Assembly: GCA_964404095.1 (NCBI GenBank) | Contig: CAYOIN010000001.1 | Span: forward strand, 1-55,262 | Direction: 5' to 3' | DNA: 55,262 bases | Source: CAZLQR01 sp964404095 | GTDB taxonomy: Bacteria > Patescibacteriota > Microgenomatia > UBA1406 > GWC2-37-13 | Part shown: piece by piece, positions 32,465 to 40,766 of the stretch | Position numbering within the stretch: the stretch's first letter is position 1 | Layout of the letters: each line of letters opens with the position of its first letter | The notes under the pieces: model-generated | What the model was told of the DNA's origin: nothing | What the model saw: only the letters and a program-made list of their open reading frames with translations | The model's database searches: none | Program-made: the position numbers and the translations under genes

Positions 32465-32929
32465 ATGCAAAAACTGCTCAATGCAGCATATTTCTATCTT
32501 CGATTTCGTCCTCGTTCTGAGTCTGAGATGCGTCAGTACCTCGAAAAGAAACGGGTGAAGTATGGGATTGCTGAGGACTGTGTCGGCGATGCAGTCGCGG
32601 AGCTGAAGCGACAGTCGCTCGTGAATGATCAATCGTTTATCTCCTGGTTTATCGAGATCCGCGGCAGTTCAAAGAAGAAATCAACTCGCATGCTGCGATA
32701 TGAACTACAGCGCTATGGAGTATCCACAGATGACATCGATCAGTACTTCTCGGCACATGAGGTAGACGAGCTTCAGCAGGCGATCCGCGCTCTCGCTGCA
32801 CGGTGGCGGTCAATTCGATCGCTTGACCCAAAAAAACGCTTTGAACGAGCCGCGACCTATCTCCAGAGAAAGGGCTTCTCGTATGCCCAGATTAAAACAG
32901 CGATTGCAGAGTGCGAGCAAAAAAGGTAA
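32465..32929 (+). CDS. recX: RecX regulatory protein
   Basis: The 154-residue protein is composed of repeated three-helix units as in RecX, with YLRFRPRSESEMRQYLEKK, LVNDQSFISWFIEIRG and RFERAATYLQRKGFSYAQI. RecX binds RecA filaments and limits their activity. TACAAT at 32454-32459 ends five bases before the ATG, giving a leaderless-type promoter separate from recA. Confidence 0.92.
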   Translation: MQKLLNAAYFYLRFRPRSESEMRQYLEKKRVKYGIAEDCVGDAVAELKRQSLVNDQSFISWFIEIRGSSKKKSTRMLRYELQRYGVSTDDIDQYFSAHEVDELQQAIRALAARWRSIRSLDPKKRFERAATYLQRKGFSYAQIKTAIAECEQKR

Positions 32930-33092
32930 AATAGCGGTATTAATAAGTTATTCATTATTATTCATTTCAGAAGATTGTATTCATGAGAGCTGACTACATT
33001 ACCAATGCATTCCTGGCCGTCATACGCCTGAGCGAACTGCACCGATCGTAATGTAACCCACCTCCCCAATCTTCTTCTTATTATTTTTATCT

Positions 33093-34595
33093 ATGAACAC
33101 CGCAGCACTTGAGGTACTCCTTCGTAAATTGTTAGAAAATCTTGAAAAACAGAATGCAAAGCAGCCAGAACCTGCAGCACAGCCCGCTCCGGTAGAGAAG
33201 AAGCCGGTTCAACCAGCAGCGCCCACCCCCGACGTTCAGGCGATGGTCCAGAAGGCTCGTGATGAAGCATACCGCATTAAGGAACAGGCACAGCAGGAAG
33301 CACGCAAGCTCACGCAAGAAGCAATGGAGCTTGAAAAACAGTTGAATCGCCGAGAGCAACAGGTCGGCCAGAGAGAGCGCGATCTCGACAAGGAAAAGCA
33401 GGTCGCCGACAAGGCCCGAAAAGACGCAGAGGCAGCCAAAGAAGCACTCCTGTTAAAGGTAGAAAAAGTTGCCGCCATGTCGAAGGATGAGGCTAAGCAG
33501 GTGCTTCTCACTGGTTGGGAGGAAAAATTAAAGGGCGACATTGCCAAGCGAGTGAAGGCAGCTGAAGAAGAGATTAAGACGACGGTTGAACAAAAAGCGA
33601 AAGAGATGCTCGTCGACTCGATGAAGCACGGTGCAACGGACTATGTTGCAGAGTACACCCTCTCAACCTTTACTCTTCCAAATGATGAGGTGAAGGGCCG
33701 AATTATCGGTAAAGATGGGCGAAATATTCGCGCATTCGAGCTAGCAACTGGCGTCGACGTCGATCTTGAAGAAGAAGGCGTCATCAAGCTCTCATCGTTT
33801 GATGCGGTGAAGCGTGAGGTTGCCCGAATCTCGCTCGAGCGACTCATCCGAGATGGTCGCATTCAGCCACAGCGCATTGAAGAGATTATTAATCAGGTAA
33901 AGCGTGAGATTGAACGTGTTATGTTTCAGGCGGGCGAAGAGCTTGCACATAAGGTTGGCGTGTACAATCTTCCGAATGAGGTAACACAGGCACTTGGACG
34001 ATTTAAGTACCGATACTCATACGGACAGAACATGATTCTTCACACGCTCGAGGAGACCAAGATCGGTATCGCACTTGCACAGGAGCTCAAGGCCGATGTC
34101 AACGTAGCAAAACTCGGCTGTCTCCTGCATGATATCGGAAAGGTCATCGACTCCAAAGAAGGTGGGAACCACATCACCCTCGGCGTAGAGTTTTTGAAGA
34201 AGCATCGTTTCCCTCAGGCAGTCATCGACTGTGTCGAGTCGCATCACGAGGATGTACCGTTTAAGTCTGTCGAAGGCGTTATCGTCTACATCGCAGATGC
34301 CGTTTCCGGTGGTAGACCAGGTGCGCGACACGAGGACTTTGAAGAGTATCTCAAGCGCATTAAGACCATTGAGGACGCAGCCCGCACACAGAAAGGCGTG
34401 CGAGACGCATACGCGCTTCAAGCCGGTCGAGAGCTGCGTGTCATCGTAAAGCCAGACGAGGTCTCAGACGACGAGATGTCGATCATGGCTCAAAAAATAC
34501 GTGAAGAACTTGAGAAGAAGTTCGACGTATTCCCCGGCCAGATCAAGGTCACGATTATTCGTGAATCTCGAGCCGAGGCAGTGACAAAGATCTAA
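33093..34595 (+). CDS. rny: Ribonuclease Y lacking the usual N-terminal membrane anchor
   Basis: The 500-residue protein has a long coiled coil (about residues 48-165), a KH domain with GRIIGKDGRNIRAFE, and an HD domain with LGCLLHDIGKV and ESHHEDV, the full RNase Y set. RNase Y starts mRNA decay by internal cuts. In well-studied members an N-terminal helix anchors it to the membrane. Here that helix is replaced by a short soluble helix and a Pro/Ala-rich linker (about residues 22-46), and no upstream in-frame start adds one. It is therefore predicted to be cytoplasmic. Confidence 0.92.
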   Translation: MNTAALEVLLRKLLENLEKQNAKQPEPAAQPAPVEKKPVQPAAPTPDVQAMVQKARDEAYRIKEQAQQEARKLTQEAMELEKQLNRREQQVGQRERDLDKEKQVADKARKDAEAAKEALLLKVEKVAAMSKDEAKQVLLTGWEEKLKGDIAKRVKAAEEEIKTTVEQKAKEMLVDSMKHGATDYVAEYTLSTFTLPNDEVKGRIIGKDGRNIRAFELATGVDVDLEEEGVIKLSSFDAVKREVARISLERLIRDGRIQPQRIEEIINQVKREIERVMFQAGEELAHKVGVYNLPNEVTQALGRFKYRYSYGQNMILHTLEETKIGIALAQELKADVNVAKLGCLLHDIGKVIDSKEGGNHITLGVEFLKKHRFPQAVIDCVESHHEDVPFKSVEGVIVYIADAVSGGRPGARHEDFEEYLKRIKTIEDAARTQKGVRDAYALQAGRELRVIVKPDEVSDDEMSIMAQKIREELEKKFDVFPGQIKVTIIRESRAEAVTKI

Positions 34596-34626
34596 CAAAC
34601 GCAGGAGTTTTTGAGGTCTATTTTCT

Positions 34627-34655
34627 CCCAAATTTGGGATTTTATTCTTCCTTTT
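34627..34655 (+). terminator. Probable rny terminator
   Basis: The perfect palindrome CCCAAATTTGGG (34627-34638) lies 32 bases after the rny stop and is followed by a T-rich tract. The hairpin is short, so it is a weak candidate. Confidence 0.45.
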
Positions 34656-34662
34656 GCTATGC

Positions 34663-34710
34663 TCTAAATCAAAACAAGCATTTGATTTAGATTGATCTAC
34701 TCCGATCAAT
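34663..34710. promoter_or_regulatory. Tandem inverted repeats upstream of the HU promoter
   Basis: TCTAAATCAAA (34663-34673) is perfectly inverted at 34681-34691 around a seven-base loop. ATTGATC (34691-34697) is inverted at 34704-34710. Both lie just before the HU -35 box and share the core TTGAT/ATCAA, so they look like operator sites for a dimeric regulator. HU itself or a dedicated regulator are possibilities. Confidence 0.45.
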
Positions 34711-34720
34711 TAAATATAGA

Positions 34721-34749
34721 TTGACACAACAATAAAAAAATACTATTCT
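34721..34749 (+). promoter_or_regulatory. Promoter of the HU gene
   Basis: TTGACA at 34721-34726 and TATTCT at 34744-34749 are separated by 17 bases. Transcription should begin near 34756, giving a leader of about 100 bases before the HU start, unlike most genes here. Confidence 0.55.
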
Positions 34750-34795
34750 GTTCGTGATTTCTTGTTGTGACAATTAAAAGTTTATGAAGAGTTAT

Positions 34796-34824
34796 AAATA
34801 GGCTATTGCACCGGCCTATTTTTT
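34796..34824 (+). terminator. Terminator-like hairpin in the HU leader (possible attenuator)
   Basis: AAATAGGC (34796-34803) pairs with GCCTATTT (34814-34821) around a ten-base loop and runs into a T-tract ending at 34824. It lies between the HU promoter and the HU ribosome binding site. It could end a short leader RNA or act as an attenuator. Confidence 0.6.
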
Positions 34825-34856
34825 GTATCACGGTGTAAGAAGGGAGGTGATTGTAC

Positions 34857-35129
34857 ATGACAAAAGCAGACTTAGTAGCACAGGTAGCTAAAAAGGCAGG
34901 CTTGACCTCAAAAGCAGCAAAGGATGCAGTAAACACTGTTTTCTCATCAATCACCGCTGCAATGAAAAGAGGAGAAAAAGTAGTGGTTACTGGTTTCGGC
35001 ACATTTATGGTGCGACGACGCGCTTCTCGTAAGGGTCGCAATCCACAAACCGGAGCTGAAATTCAGATCCCATCAACCAAGACGCCAGGATTTACCGCTG
35101 GTAAATCATTGAAGCGAATGGTGAAGTAA
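34857..35129 (+). CDS. HU/IHF-family DNA-binding protein
   Basis: The 90-residue protein has the whole HU fold: TKADLVAQVAKKAGL, the GFGTFMVRRRASRKGRNP beta-arm entry, and PGFTAGKSLKRMVK at the end. It bends and packs DNA. The ATG at 34857 is preceded six bases earlier by AGGGAGGTGA (34841-34850), a near-perfect Shine-Dalgarno, the clearest in the window. The codon choice is rich in AAA and GCA, as in highly expressed genes. A strong terminator follows. Confidence 0.96.
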   Translation: MTKADLVAQVAKKAGLTSKAAKDAVNTVFSSITAAMKRGEKVVVTGFGTFMVRRRASRKGRNPQTGAEIQIPSTKTPGFTAGKSLKRMVK

Positions 35130-35151
35130 TCCGCCACCGGCGAGATTAGAG

Positions 35152-35184
35152 AACAACCCCGCGGTCGTGTTGCGGGGTTGTTTT
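35152..35184 (+). terminator. Rho-independent terminator after HU
   Basis: AACAACCCCGC (35152-35162) pairs with GCGGGGTTGTT (35172-35182) around a nine-base loop and is followed by T residues, a classic strong terminator. Confidence 0.92.
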
Positions 35185-35212
35185 ATTCTGTAGTGGTCGA
35201 GTATAATTATGT

Positions 35213-35761
35213 ATGATTGCACGATTCCTACACCCTATTCTGCTCATTCTCTTTCTCATCGTTATTCCACCATTTTTTTATCTTCTCAACTATTCTCAGA
35301 CCATCCCAACGAACTACGGAAAGGAAGAAAGCTACGAACTTCCCCATCCCGGAATTGCACCCGACAATGTGCTCTATCCCATCAAGGAAATCCGCGATAC
35401 ATTGCTGATTTTCTTTAGTCAGGACAATATTACGCGCGCTCAGTACAATCTCCTGCTCTCGGATAAAAAAATAAAGGCGGGAGAGTTTCTTGTTGAAGAG
35501 AGAAAGTACCAGCTTGCAGGCGAGACCTTCCTTGAAGCAGAGAAGGACTACGAAGAAGCACTCAAGAGCGTTAAGTCGGCCATCGATCTGGGAGAACAGG
35601 CCAACGTTGAGTTCATCGGAAAGCTTACACGAAGCAACCTAAAACACGCCTCTGTAATGCAGATGGCGAAACTCAAGTTCCCTACAGCGCTCCAGTCTGA
35701 GCTGCAGGCTGCAGTTCAGTTAAATCACGATAACAGTGTGTTACTGCTTGGTCTCCAGTAG
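35213..35761 (+). CDS. Membrane-anchored protein resembling DUF5667
   Basis: The 182-residue protein has an N-terminal membrane segment (about residues 5-26). It then has LPHPGIAPDNVLYPIKEIRDTL, which resembles the GILPDSPLY-xLK motif of DUF5667 proteins, and a helical body. DUF5667 proteins are common at the surface of CPR and related bacteria; their function is unknown. TATAAT at 35202-35207 ends five bases before the ATG. Its end overlaps the convergent O-antigen ligase-like gene by 21 bases. Confidence 0.7.
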   Translation: MIARFLHPILLILFLIVIPPFFYLLNYSQTIPTNYGKEESYELPHPGIAPDNVLYPIKEIRDTLLIFFSQDNITRAQYNLLLSDKKIKAGEFLVEERKYQLAGETFLEAEKDYEEALKSVKSAIDLGEQANVEFIGKLTRSNLKHASVMQMAKLKFPTALQSELQAAVQLNHDNSVLLLGLQ

Positions 35762-36958
35762 ACCGAATACCGTTGCCATCACAACTGAGTTTTGGATTAA
35801 GGTTAGCCAGTAATGATCAAATAATCCGGTAAAGCAGACAACAAAGACGCACGCAACAACCGGATAGTTTCTACGATTATTCTTCAGGACAGGAACCGCG
35901 CGCCAGAGGAGGTACAGCGAGGCAATCAGTCCGATCTCGCTTAGCAGGAGCAGAAAAATATTGTGTACCGGTTGCCCAAAGGAACCTATGGTAAGCGTTG
36001 GAAAAAACTGCTGTGCAATGATGTAATTTCCAAGTCCTACGCCTTCGATGAGATGCTGTTGTATCAGAAGAACGGCATTGTTCATCAGCTGCATTCTCAC
36101 CGCTGCGGAGAATGGGTCACCAATCGCACGAAAAACAATGGCGACAGGGAGAATAAGCGCAAGAAGCTTCGCACCAATACAGACGAGGCAACGTTCCCGC
36201 TGGAAGACCTGTTGGACGAGGATGTATTTGAGGGTGACAAATGCAAAGCCAAGCAATGCAATTTTCGAGAACGAAAGAAAGATGAGGAGTGGTGCCACTG
36301 CCAGTGCAAGAGTTCGAGTACGGGTGTGATTTGACTGAAAGAGAAAGAACGCATAGAGGAGGAGATAGAATCCGCCGAGTGAGTTTGGGTGGGAAAAGGT
36401 TCCGTACGAGCGGAGGAGTTCAACTCCTGTTAAGCTTGCCTTTGCGATACCGATTGTCGAAAGTGAGAAGGCACGCTCCCCGAAATAATACATGATCCCG
36501 TTGAGCGATGACTTCGAGACAAACTGATAGAGAGAGAGTCCAAGCTCAAACACCATCGATATAACAAGTCCGCGCAGGACCAGCGCGCTCGCGTTGCGTT
36601 GCGATCGAATGATCGAGAAAACCACGACTAATTCAAGGAGGCGAACATACTGATAGAGAGCAACTTCCCGTGAGTAGCTGAACCATAGCGTGACTGAGAC
36701 GAGAAATAAGAATAGCTGGAGATATACATTCTGGAGTGTTTTGCGTAGTTGAGCTCGGTGATATACGGCAAGCATGACGATAAGGAGGTCAATGGCGTAG
36801 ACCGTCGGAGCGAGATAGTCGATCCGAATACCGGAGAGATAGGAGAACGGGAGAAAGAAATGTTTGCCAAACTGGGTAGGGAGCAGCAGTCCAAACAGGA
36901 ACAGCAGGAGTCCATCCAGAGATGCTGGTTTGTGGAGCCAGGATAGAATAGTGCGCAT
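35741..36958 (-). CDS. O-antigen ligase/polymerase-like membrane protein
   Basis: The 405-residue protein has about eleven membrane helices and the periplasmic-loop region typical of WaaL/Wzy-type enzymes (GVGLGNYIIAQQF, QPVHNIFLLLLSEIGL). These join polysaccharide chains to a lipid or protein acceptor on the outside of the membrane. It starts three bases after the stop of the HD-domain gene, so the two are probably translated from one message. The acceptor in a CPR cell is unknown; a surface glycan is the likely product. Confidence 0.82.
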   Translation of the reverse strand: MRTILSWLHKPASLDGLLLFLFGLLLPTQFGKHFFLPFSYLSGIRIDYLAPTVYAIDLLIVMLAVYHRAQLRKTLQNVYLQLFLFLVSVTLWFSYSREVALYQYVRLLELVVVFSIIRSQRNASALVLRGLVISMVFELGLSLYQFVSKSSLNGIMYYFGERAFSLSTIGIAKASLTGVELLRSYGTFSHPNSLGGFYLLLYAFFLFQSNHTRTRTLALAVAPLLIFLSFSKIALLGFAFVTLKYILVQQVFQRERCLVCIGAKLLALILPVAIVFRAIGDPFSAAVRMQLMNNAVLLIQQHLIEGVGLGNYIIAQQFFPTLTIGSFGQPVHNIFLLLLSEIGLIASLYLLWRAVPVLKNNRRNYPVVACVFVVCFTGLFDHYWLTLIQNSVVMATVFGLLETKQ

Positions 36959-36961
36959 AGG

Positions 36962-37771
36962 TTATCGATGGGTAATCCGAAAAGTCTCCCAGGCCGAATG
37001 TGCTGATGCAAATCCCGCAATCACTGTCCGTCGTTTTTCTGCGCGAAGGTAAGGAGCTCGCGTCGAAAGAAACATTGCAGAAATGATGCGATGCCGTTTT
37101 CTCAAAAATGCATGAGTTGAGGGGTAGAGATTCCGAGAATAGTTGACCAGCAGCGGAATACTAAAGGTAAGAATCTGCCCGACAAGGTGTGCACCACGGC
37201 GAATCGGCAGCCGCCGTTTTATGCTATTTTCATACACCCGAATACCGGTGTCGAGATAGTCGACATGCTCAATCAAGTGAAAAAATTGATGGAGGTGTGG
37301 TTTTTTATTGTGACATGCATTGAGATACGATGTCCAGATCTTTTTCTTGAGCGGCGCTTTCAGTGCAAGGAGTGCAAGAACCTGACGAAATACCTTTTTC
37401 TCTCTGTGATCATGCTCTGCACCTTTGAGCGGAGCGGGTATGTCGCCAACACTTTGCTCATCCAAAATGGCTTCGCCGAAATCATGGACGAGCGCTGCAA
37501 TGAGGAGCATTTCCTGATCGGCCCGCGAAAATCTACGAGGGTGTATTCGAGCTTCGTGCTGGAGGAGTTGTTGTGTAATGGCGTAAACCTGCTTCAGATG
37601 AGAGAGCGTAACACCACTTGGTCCAAGTACTTTTCGCCAATAGGAGCGACTTTCAGTTGAATGCCGAAACGGTTGGTATCGAGTTGTTTCGCGTAATGAT
37701 CTCGCAGCCTTTGTGTGCAGGAGTGCGTGGTAGATTTCTTGTGCTGGAATGATTGATTGGCGCGACAGCAT
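36962..37771 (-). CDS. HD-domain hydrolase
   Basis: The 269-residue protein has an HD-type metal site: a His in TQQLLQHEARIH, LVHDFGEAI with the His-Asp pair, and a later CHNKKPHLHQFFHLIEHVDYLD helix. HD proteins act on phosphate esters, often nucleotides. The substrate is not known. TATAAT (minus strand, 37778-37783) ends six bases before the ATG, so this gene starts its own leaderless message, which continues into the O-antigen ligase-like gene. Confidence 0.8.
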   Translation of the reverse strand: MLSRQSIIPAQEIYHALLHTKAARSLRETTRYQPFRHSTESRSYWRKVLGPSGVTLSHLKQVYAITQQLLQHEARIHPRRFSRADQEMLLIAALVHDFGEAILDEQSVGDIPAPLKGAEHDHREKKVFRQVLALLALKAPLKKKIWTSYLNACHNKKPHLHQFFHLIEHVDYLDTGIRVYENSIKRRLPIRRGAHLVGQILTFSIPLLVNYSRNLYPSTHAFLRKRHRIISAMFLSTRAPYLRAEKRRTVIAGFASAHSAWETFRITHR

Positions 37772-37951
37772 GCTCGGATTATACGGGGTTCGATTCTCGA
37801 GATCAATCCAAGCGGTGAGAAGGTAAACGATCGGTCAAGAGCTAGAGTCACACTCAAAGGCGGTAGAGTTCTGAAATATTCGACACTAAACAAATCAAAG
37901 ATCGATAGCTTTGCTCAGGCGCTTGGTAGCGGCGGGATTACAACTGTCTAA
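37757..37951 (+). CDS. Possible small basic protein
   Basis: A 64-residue frame from a TTG start reads as plausible protein (RARVTLKGGRVLKYSTLNK and following), rich in Lys, Arg and Ser. It overlaps the start of the HD gene and its promoter, and its end overlaps the next minus-strand gene. No ribosome binding site or -10 box in the usual position supports it. It may be chance, or a real peptide with a different start. Confidence 0.25.
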   Translation: MARQHARIIRGSILEINPSGEKVNDRSRARVTLKGGRVLKYSTLNKSKIDSFAQALGSGGITTV

Positions 37952-38636
37952 GTGATTTCGTATAGACCGGAGCAACCCAGGAAAATGAGCCATCCTGCCG
38001 TACCCGCATCGTGTGTATACGTTCGAAGGGTGGTACAAACTCAATACCCGTGTTGTTCCAGAGCTCTGATTCGGACCGCGATACCTCCTTTAAATATTCA
38101 CTCAGTTCTCCTCTTGCAAAGGTCAATGCATGACGAGCCGCATCGTCGCCGATGATCGGTGGTAATTCGCCGTCGGTATACTCTTCGAGGTAAAAATGCT
38201 CAGTTGCAAAGAGCGGTTGGGGGAGAAAGATATGTTGTCGTCTCAGCCGAGATCCCAGATCGAGGTCGATTGCTTGTTTTTGTTTCATGTGTTGCGTGTA
38301 GGGTGCCTGCGGTGTGTCATGTTTTTGGGCTGGAATTTTTGCAATATATCGCTCTTCACCGATGGTAACAAGGAAAAGTCGAGAATACTCACCAACCTGG
38401 TACGGTTCAAGGCTCATTCCGTCACGGACGGTTGACCTGAGTCGATAGTCTCCATCGAGAAGAGAGATCATATCGGTTACGGTTCGATGAATCTGCTGTG
38501 GGCTGCGGGAGCATCGTGCAAGGAGGTTGACTCCTAGTTCTGAAACGAGAAATTCACCGAGCTGAAGATTGCCGAAACGGTCCGGTGCAAGTTGTGGATC
38601 GTGGTCATAGAGCGCTGGATGTTCGATGTCGGTCAT
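37938..38636 (-). CDS. Hypothetical protein, kinase-like fold possible
   Basis: The 232-residue soluble protein contains YSRLFLVTIGEERYIAKIP and a later FYLEEYTDGELPP. Their spacing resembles the nucleotide-binding lobe and hinge of protein-kinase-like folds, but no catalytic Asp motif is seen. It follows the tmRNA gene on the same strand after 44 bases, with no terminator between. No family is recognised, so a function is not assigned. Confidence 0.55.
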   Translation of the reverse strand: MTDIEHPALYDHDPQLAPDRFGNLQLGEFLVSELGVNLLARCSRSPQQIHRTVTDMISLLDGDYRLRSTVRDGMSLEPYQVGEYSRLFLVTIGEERYIAKIPAQKHDTPQAPYTQHMKQKQAIDLDLGSRLRRQHIFLPQPLFATEHFYLEEYTDGELPPIIGDDAARHALTFARGELSEYLKEVSRSESELWNNTGIEFVPPFERIHTMRVRQDGSFSWVAPVYTKSLRQL

Positions 38637-38680
38637 ATAGGCCTTATGATCCCATAGGATACATGAGAAAGTTCGTTGTT

Positions 38681-39069
38681 TGGTGGAGATGGGGGGAGTT
38701 GAACCCCCGTCTGAAGAAACACGAGTACAAAGGTTTAGTTAGAGATAGCGTATTTTCTCTTCATGTTGCGGTGAGGCAATACACAAACTCTTTCGCAACG
38801 ATCAGTTATGGGTTTTCAACTTCATCACCAACTGAAAACGTGATGTCGTCATACCTTGATTGGTTTACCCCACGTATGCATTAAATCAAGGAAAATGCAC
38901 GGTGAGAATTCAACAGCACTTAGGCTGCATAGGCGAATGCGTATGCATTGCGATAAGCGGCTGCTTCCATTGCTTCCATTTCGTCAGCAGTTAGTATTTC
39001 CCGAGTGTCGTTCCGGTACGCCCTAACCTTTTGTAAAAGTGCAGTTCCTCGTCGATTCTATACATCCCC
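38681..39069 (-). ncRNA. ssrA: Transfer-messenger RNA (tmRNA)
   Basis: The 389-base RNA starts with GGGGATG, which pairs with CATCTCC next to the encoded 3' ACCA, and its T-arm is GGGGG-TTCAACT-CCCCC. Near the 5' end AATCGACGAGGA matches the conserved tmRNA element. The tag frame at 38920-38988 encodes a 22-residue peptide starting Ala-Asp-Glu and ending AYAFAYAA before TAA; typical tags end in LAA. tmRNA frees stalled ribosomes and tags the product for proteolysis. Its 5' end lies three bases after the smpB stop codon, so it must be processed from an smpB-ssrA transcript or use a promoter inside smpB. Confidence 0.95.
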
Positions 39070-39072
39070 TGT

Positions 39073-39522
39073 TCATCGCTTCATCCATTCTTTTGCTTCT
39101 CGGTTATCGTGTCGTTCGATCTTTTTCTTCTTCTCGAGCTTTCGTTTTTCAATGTCTTTTCGTCCCCTTACAAGAGCGATTTCTATTTTGATTAACGCAC
39201 CCTTATTATAACACGAAACAGGGGCAATAGTAAGTCCGGACGCTCCGTGTAGCTTCGTTTGCAGGCGTATCAGTTCATCCTTTCGGATGAGGAGTTTTCG
39301 TGTTCGCTTTGGTTCCTGGGTGGCTCGAGGCGCATACTGATACGGATAGATATCTGCATTCACAAGAAAGAGCTCTCCCTGCAGGAGCTTCACATGCGCA
39401 CTATCAATATTCATCTTTTCTTCGCGTATAGACTTTACCTCGGGACCGGTGAGTACGACACCTGCCTCATAGGTTTCGAGGACCTCAAAGTCACGCTGCA
39501 ACTTTCGATTCACGATTTTCAT
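39073..39522 (-). CDS. smpB: SsrA-binding protein SmpB
   Basis: The 149-residue protein matches SmpB throughout: NRKLQRDFEVLETYEAGVVLTGPEVKS, the LVNADIYPYQYA region, HGASGLTIAPVSCYNKGALIKIEIAL and the basic tail ending EWMKR. It delivers tmRNA to stalled ribosomes. Its partner RNA is encoded directly downstream. TACAAT ends six bases before the ATG, the leaderless spacing. Confidence 0.97.
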   Translation of the reverse strand: MKIVNRKLQRDFEVLETYEAGVVLTGPEVKSIREEKMNIDSAHVKLLQGELFLVNADIYPYQYAPRATQEPKRTRKLLIRKDELIRLQTKLHGASGLTIAPVSCYNKGALIKIEIALVRGRKDIEKRKLEKKKKIERHDNREAKEWMKR

Positions 39523-39569
39523 ATTCCTATTGTAACAACTGAAGCCGTCGATTGGAGGATAGGAGCGAG

Positions 39570-40148
39570 TTACTGCCGTACGAGTTTTAGAACCGCGATC
39601 TGATTTGGTGTGAGGAAGACCGTTCGTTTCACCGGCTGATCAGACACAATAACTTCCTGATCTTTTACAAAAATGCCATCGAGATTTTCAATCGAAAGGA
39701 GATAGGTACCATTCGGTAGATTAACGATGGTGAGCGGAACCAGCTCCTTATTCGCATTCTTTGGATCGTTGTTCGCGAGGATGACGGCGTATCCCGTATC
39801 GGTCTTGGTTGCCACCGCACGGACGAAGTCGCCTTCGCCATACACCTGAACTCGGTCGCCCGAGATCATTGCCGCGAGTGTTTGTGCCCGTCGATTCGCG
39901 TGGGTCGTCCGCTTGCTAACAACCGATGACACGACCGTGTACGAATCCTTTGCCGATGTAAGCCCTTTCTCTTTCCAGGGAGCGGAGGATACGCTTACCA
40001 CCTTTGATGTATCGATACGAATGTTTGCTTTTGCGAAAGACTTAATGAAGAAGTACTGAAGGAAAAAGAAGATCGCGAGAGGAAAGAAGATACCAATAGA
40101 AATGAAGCTTACCACAAGGCGCCTACGTAGTGTCTCGTCAAGATCCAT
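39570..40148 (-). CDS. Single-pass membrane protein of unknown function
   Basis: The 192-residue protein has one membrane helix (about residues 15-35) followed by an extracellular-type beta-rich domain, with YAVILANNDPKNANKELVPL and LPNGTYLLSIENLDG. The end resembles the beta-sandwich C-domains found in some glycoside hydrolases, but no catalytic part is present. TAATAT ends six bases before the ATG. Its function is unknown. Confidence 0.6.
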   Translation of the reverse strand: MDLDETLRRRLVVSFISIGIFFPLAIFFFLQYFFIKSFAKANIRIDTSKVVSVSSAPWKEKGLTSAKDSYTVVSSVVSKRTTHANRRAQTLAAMISGDRVQVYGEGDFVRAVATKTDTGYAVILANNDPKNANKELVPLTIVNLPNGTYLLSIENLDGIFVKDQEVIVSDQPVKRTVFLTPNQIAVLKLVRQ

Positions 40149-40260
40149 GATCAGATATTACGGGAATATCGAATTCTTTTCAATGTCTCCAACAGAGAAG
40201 AAAATTATCTGCGTTGATGTTAAATCTACATGGATCCTCTATACTCTTATCTGCGAAGGT

Positions 40261-40764
40261 ATGAATGCGAATCATGGTGCACGTTTTGGTATTGCTGTCC
40301 TCTTCTTCATAGCTGTAGTCATATTCGTTGCCAAACAAGGCCAACTGTTTTCAGCCCGAACAGGAGCTGAAGAATCAACGAAGCGAGAGGAGTCGACGAG
40401 CGAAGCGCATATACTTGCGAACGGTCAATCGCGATATCTTGAATTCAGTCGCGAAGAATATCAACGGGCAATTTCCGCAGGAAAGATTATCTACCTCGAG
40501 TTTTATGCAAACTGGTGCCCGATCTGTCGAGCGCAAGAGCAGGAACTAATTCAGGGATTCAGCATGCTCACCAGATCGGATGTGGTGGGATTCCGGGTGA
40601 ACTACAAGGACGACCAGACCGATGATCTAGAAAAAGAGCTAGCAGAAAAGTACAAGATTCCATACCAGCACCATAAGATTGTCTTGAAAGATGGGAACGT
40701 GGTAATAGACACAGCAGAAACCTGGGATGCGCAAACCCTCGTCGAGCAGTTGTCAAAACTATAA
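40261..40764 (+). CDS. Membrane-anchored thioredoxin-like protein
   Basis: The 167-residue protein has an N-terminal membrane helix (about residues 8-25) and a thioredoxin domain with active site ANWCPICRAQEQ and the cis-Pro region IPYQHHKIVLKDGN. It should act on the outer face of the membrane. The DipZ-like gene starts two bases after its stop, so the pair forms one unit: DipZ would pass electrons across the membrane and this protein would use them. The start is not certain; in-frame ATGs lie further upstream. Confidence 0.85.
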   Translation: MNANHGARFGIAVLFFIAVVIFVAKQGQLFSARTGAEESTKREESTSEAHILANGQSRYLEFSREEYQRAISAGKIIYLEFYANWCPICRAQEQELIQGFSMLTRSDVVGFRVNYKDDQTDDLEKELAEKYKIPYQHHKIVLKDGNVVIDTAETWDAQTLVEQLSKL

Positions 40765-40766
40765 CC

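Noticed and set aside
32983..33051. 22-residue peptide in the rny leader
   Set aside because: There is no Shine-Dalgarno, no close -10 box and no sign of conservation; chance is as likely.
33055..33066. CCACCTCCCC before rny as a functional anti-Shine-Dalgarno element
   Set aside because: It is a single short match with no pairing partner nearby.
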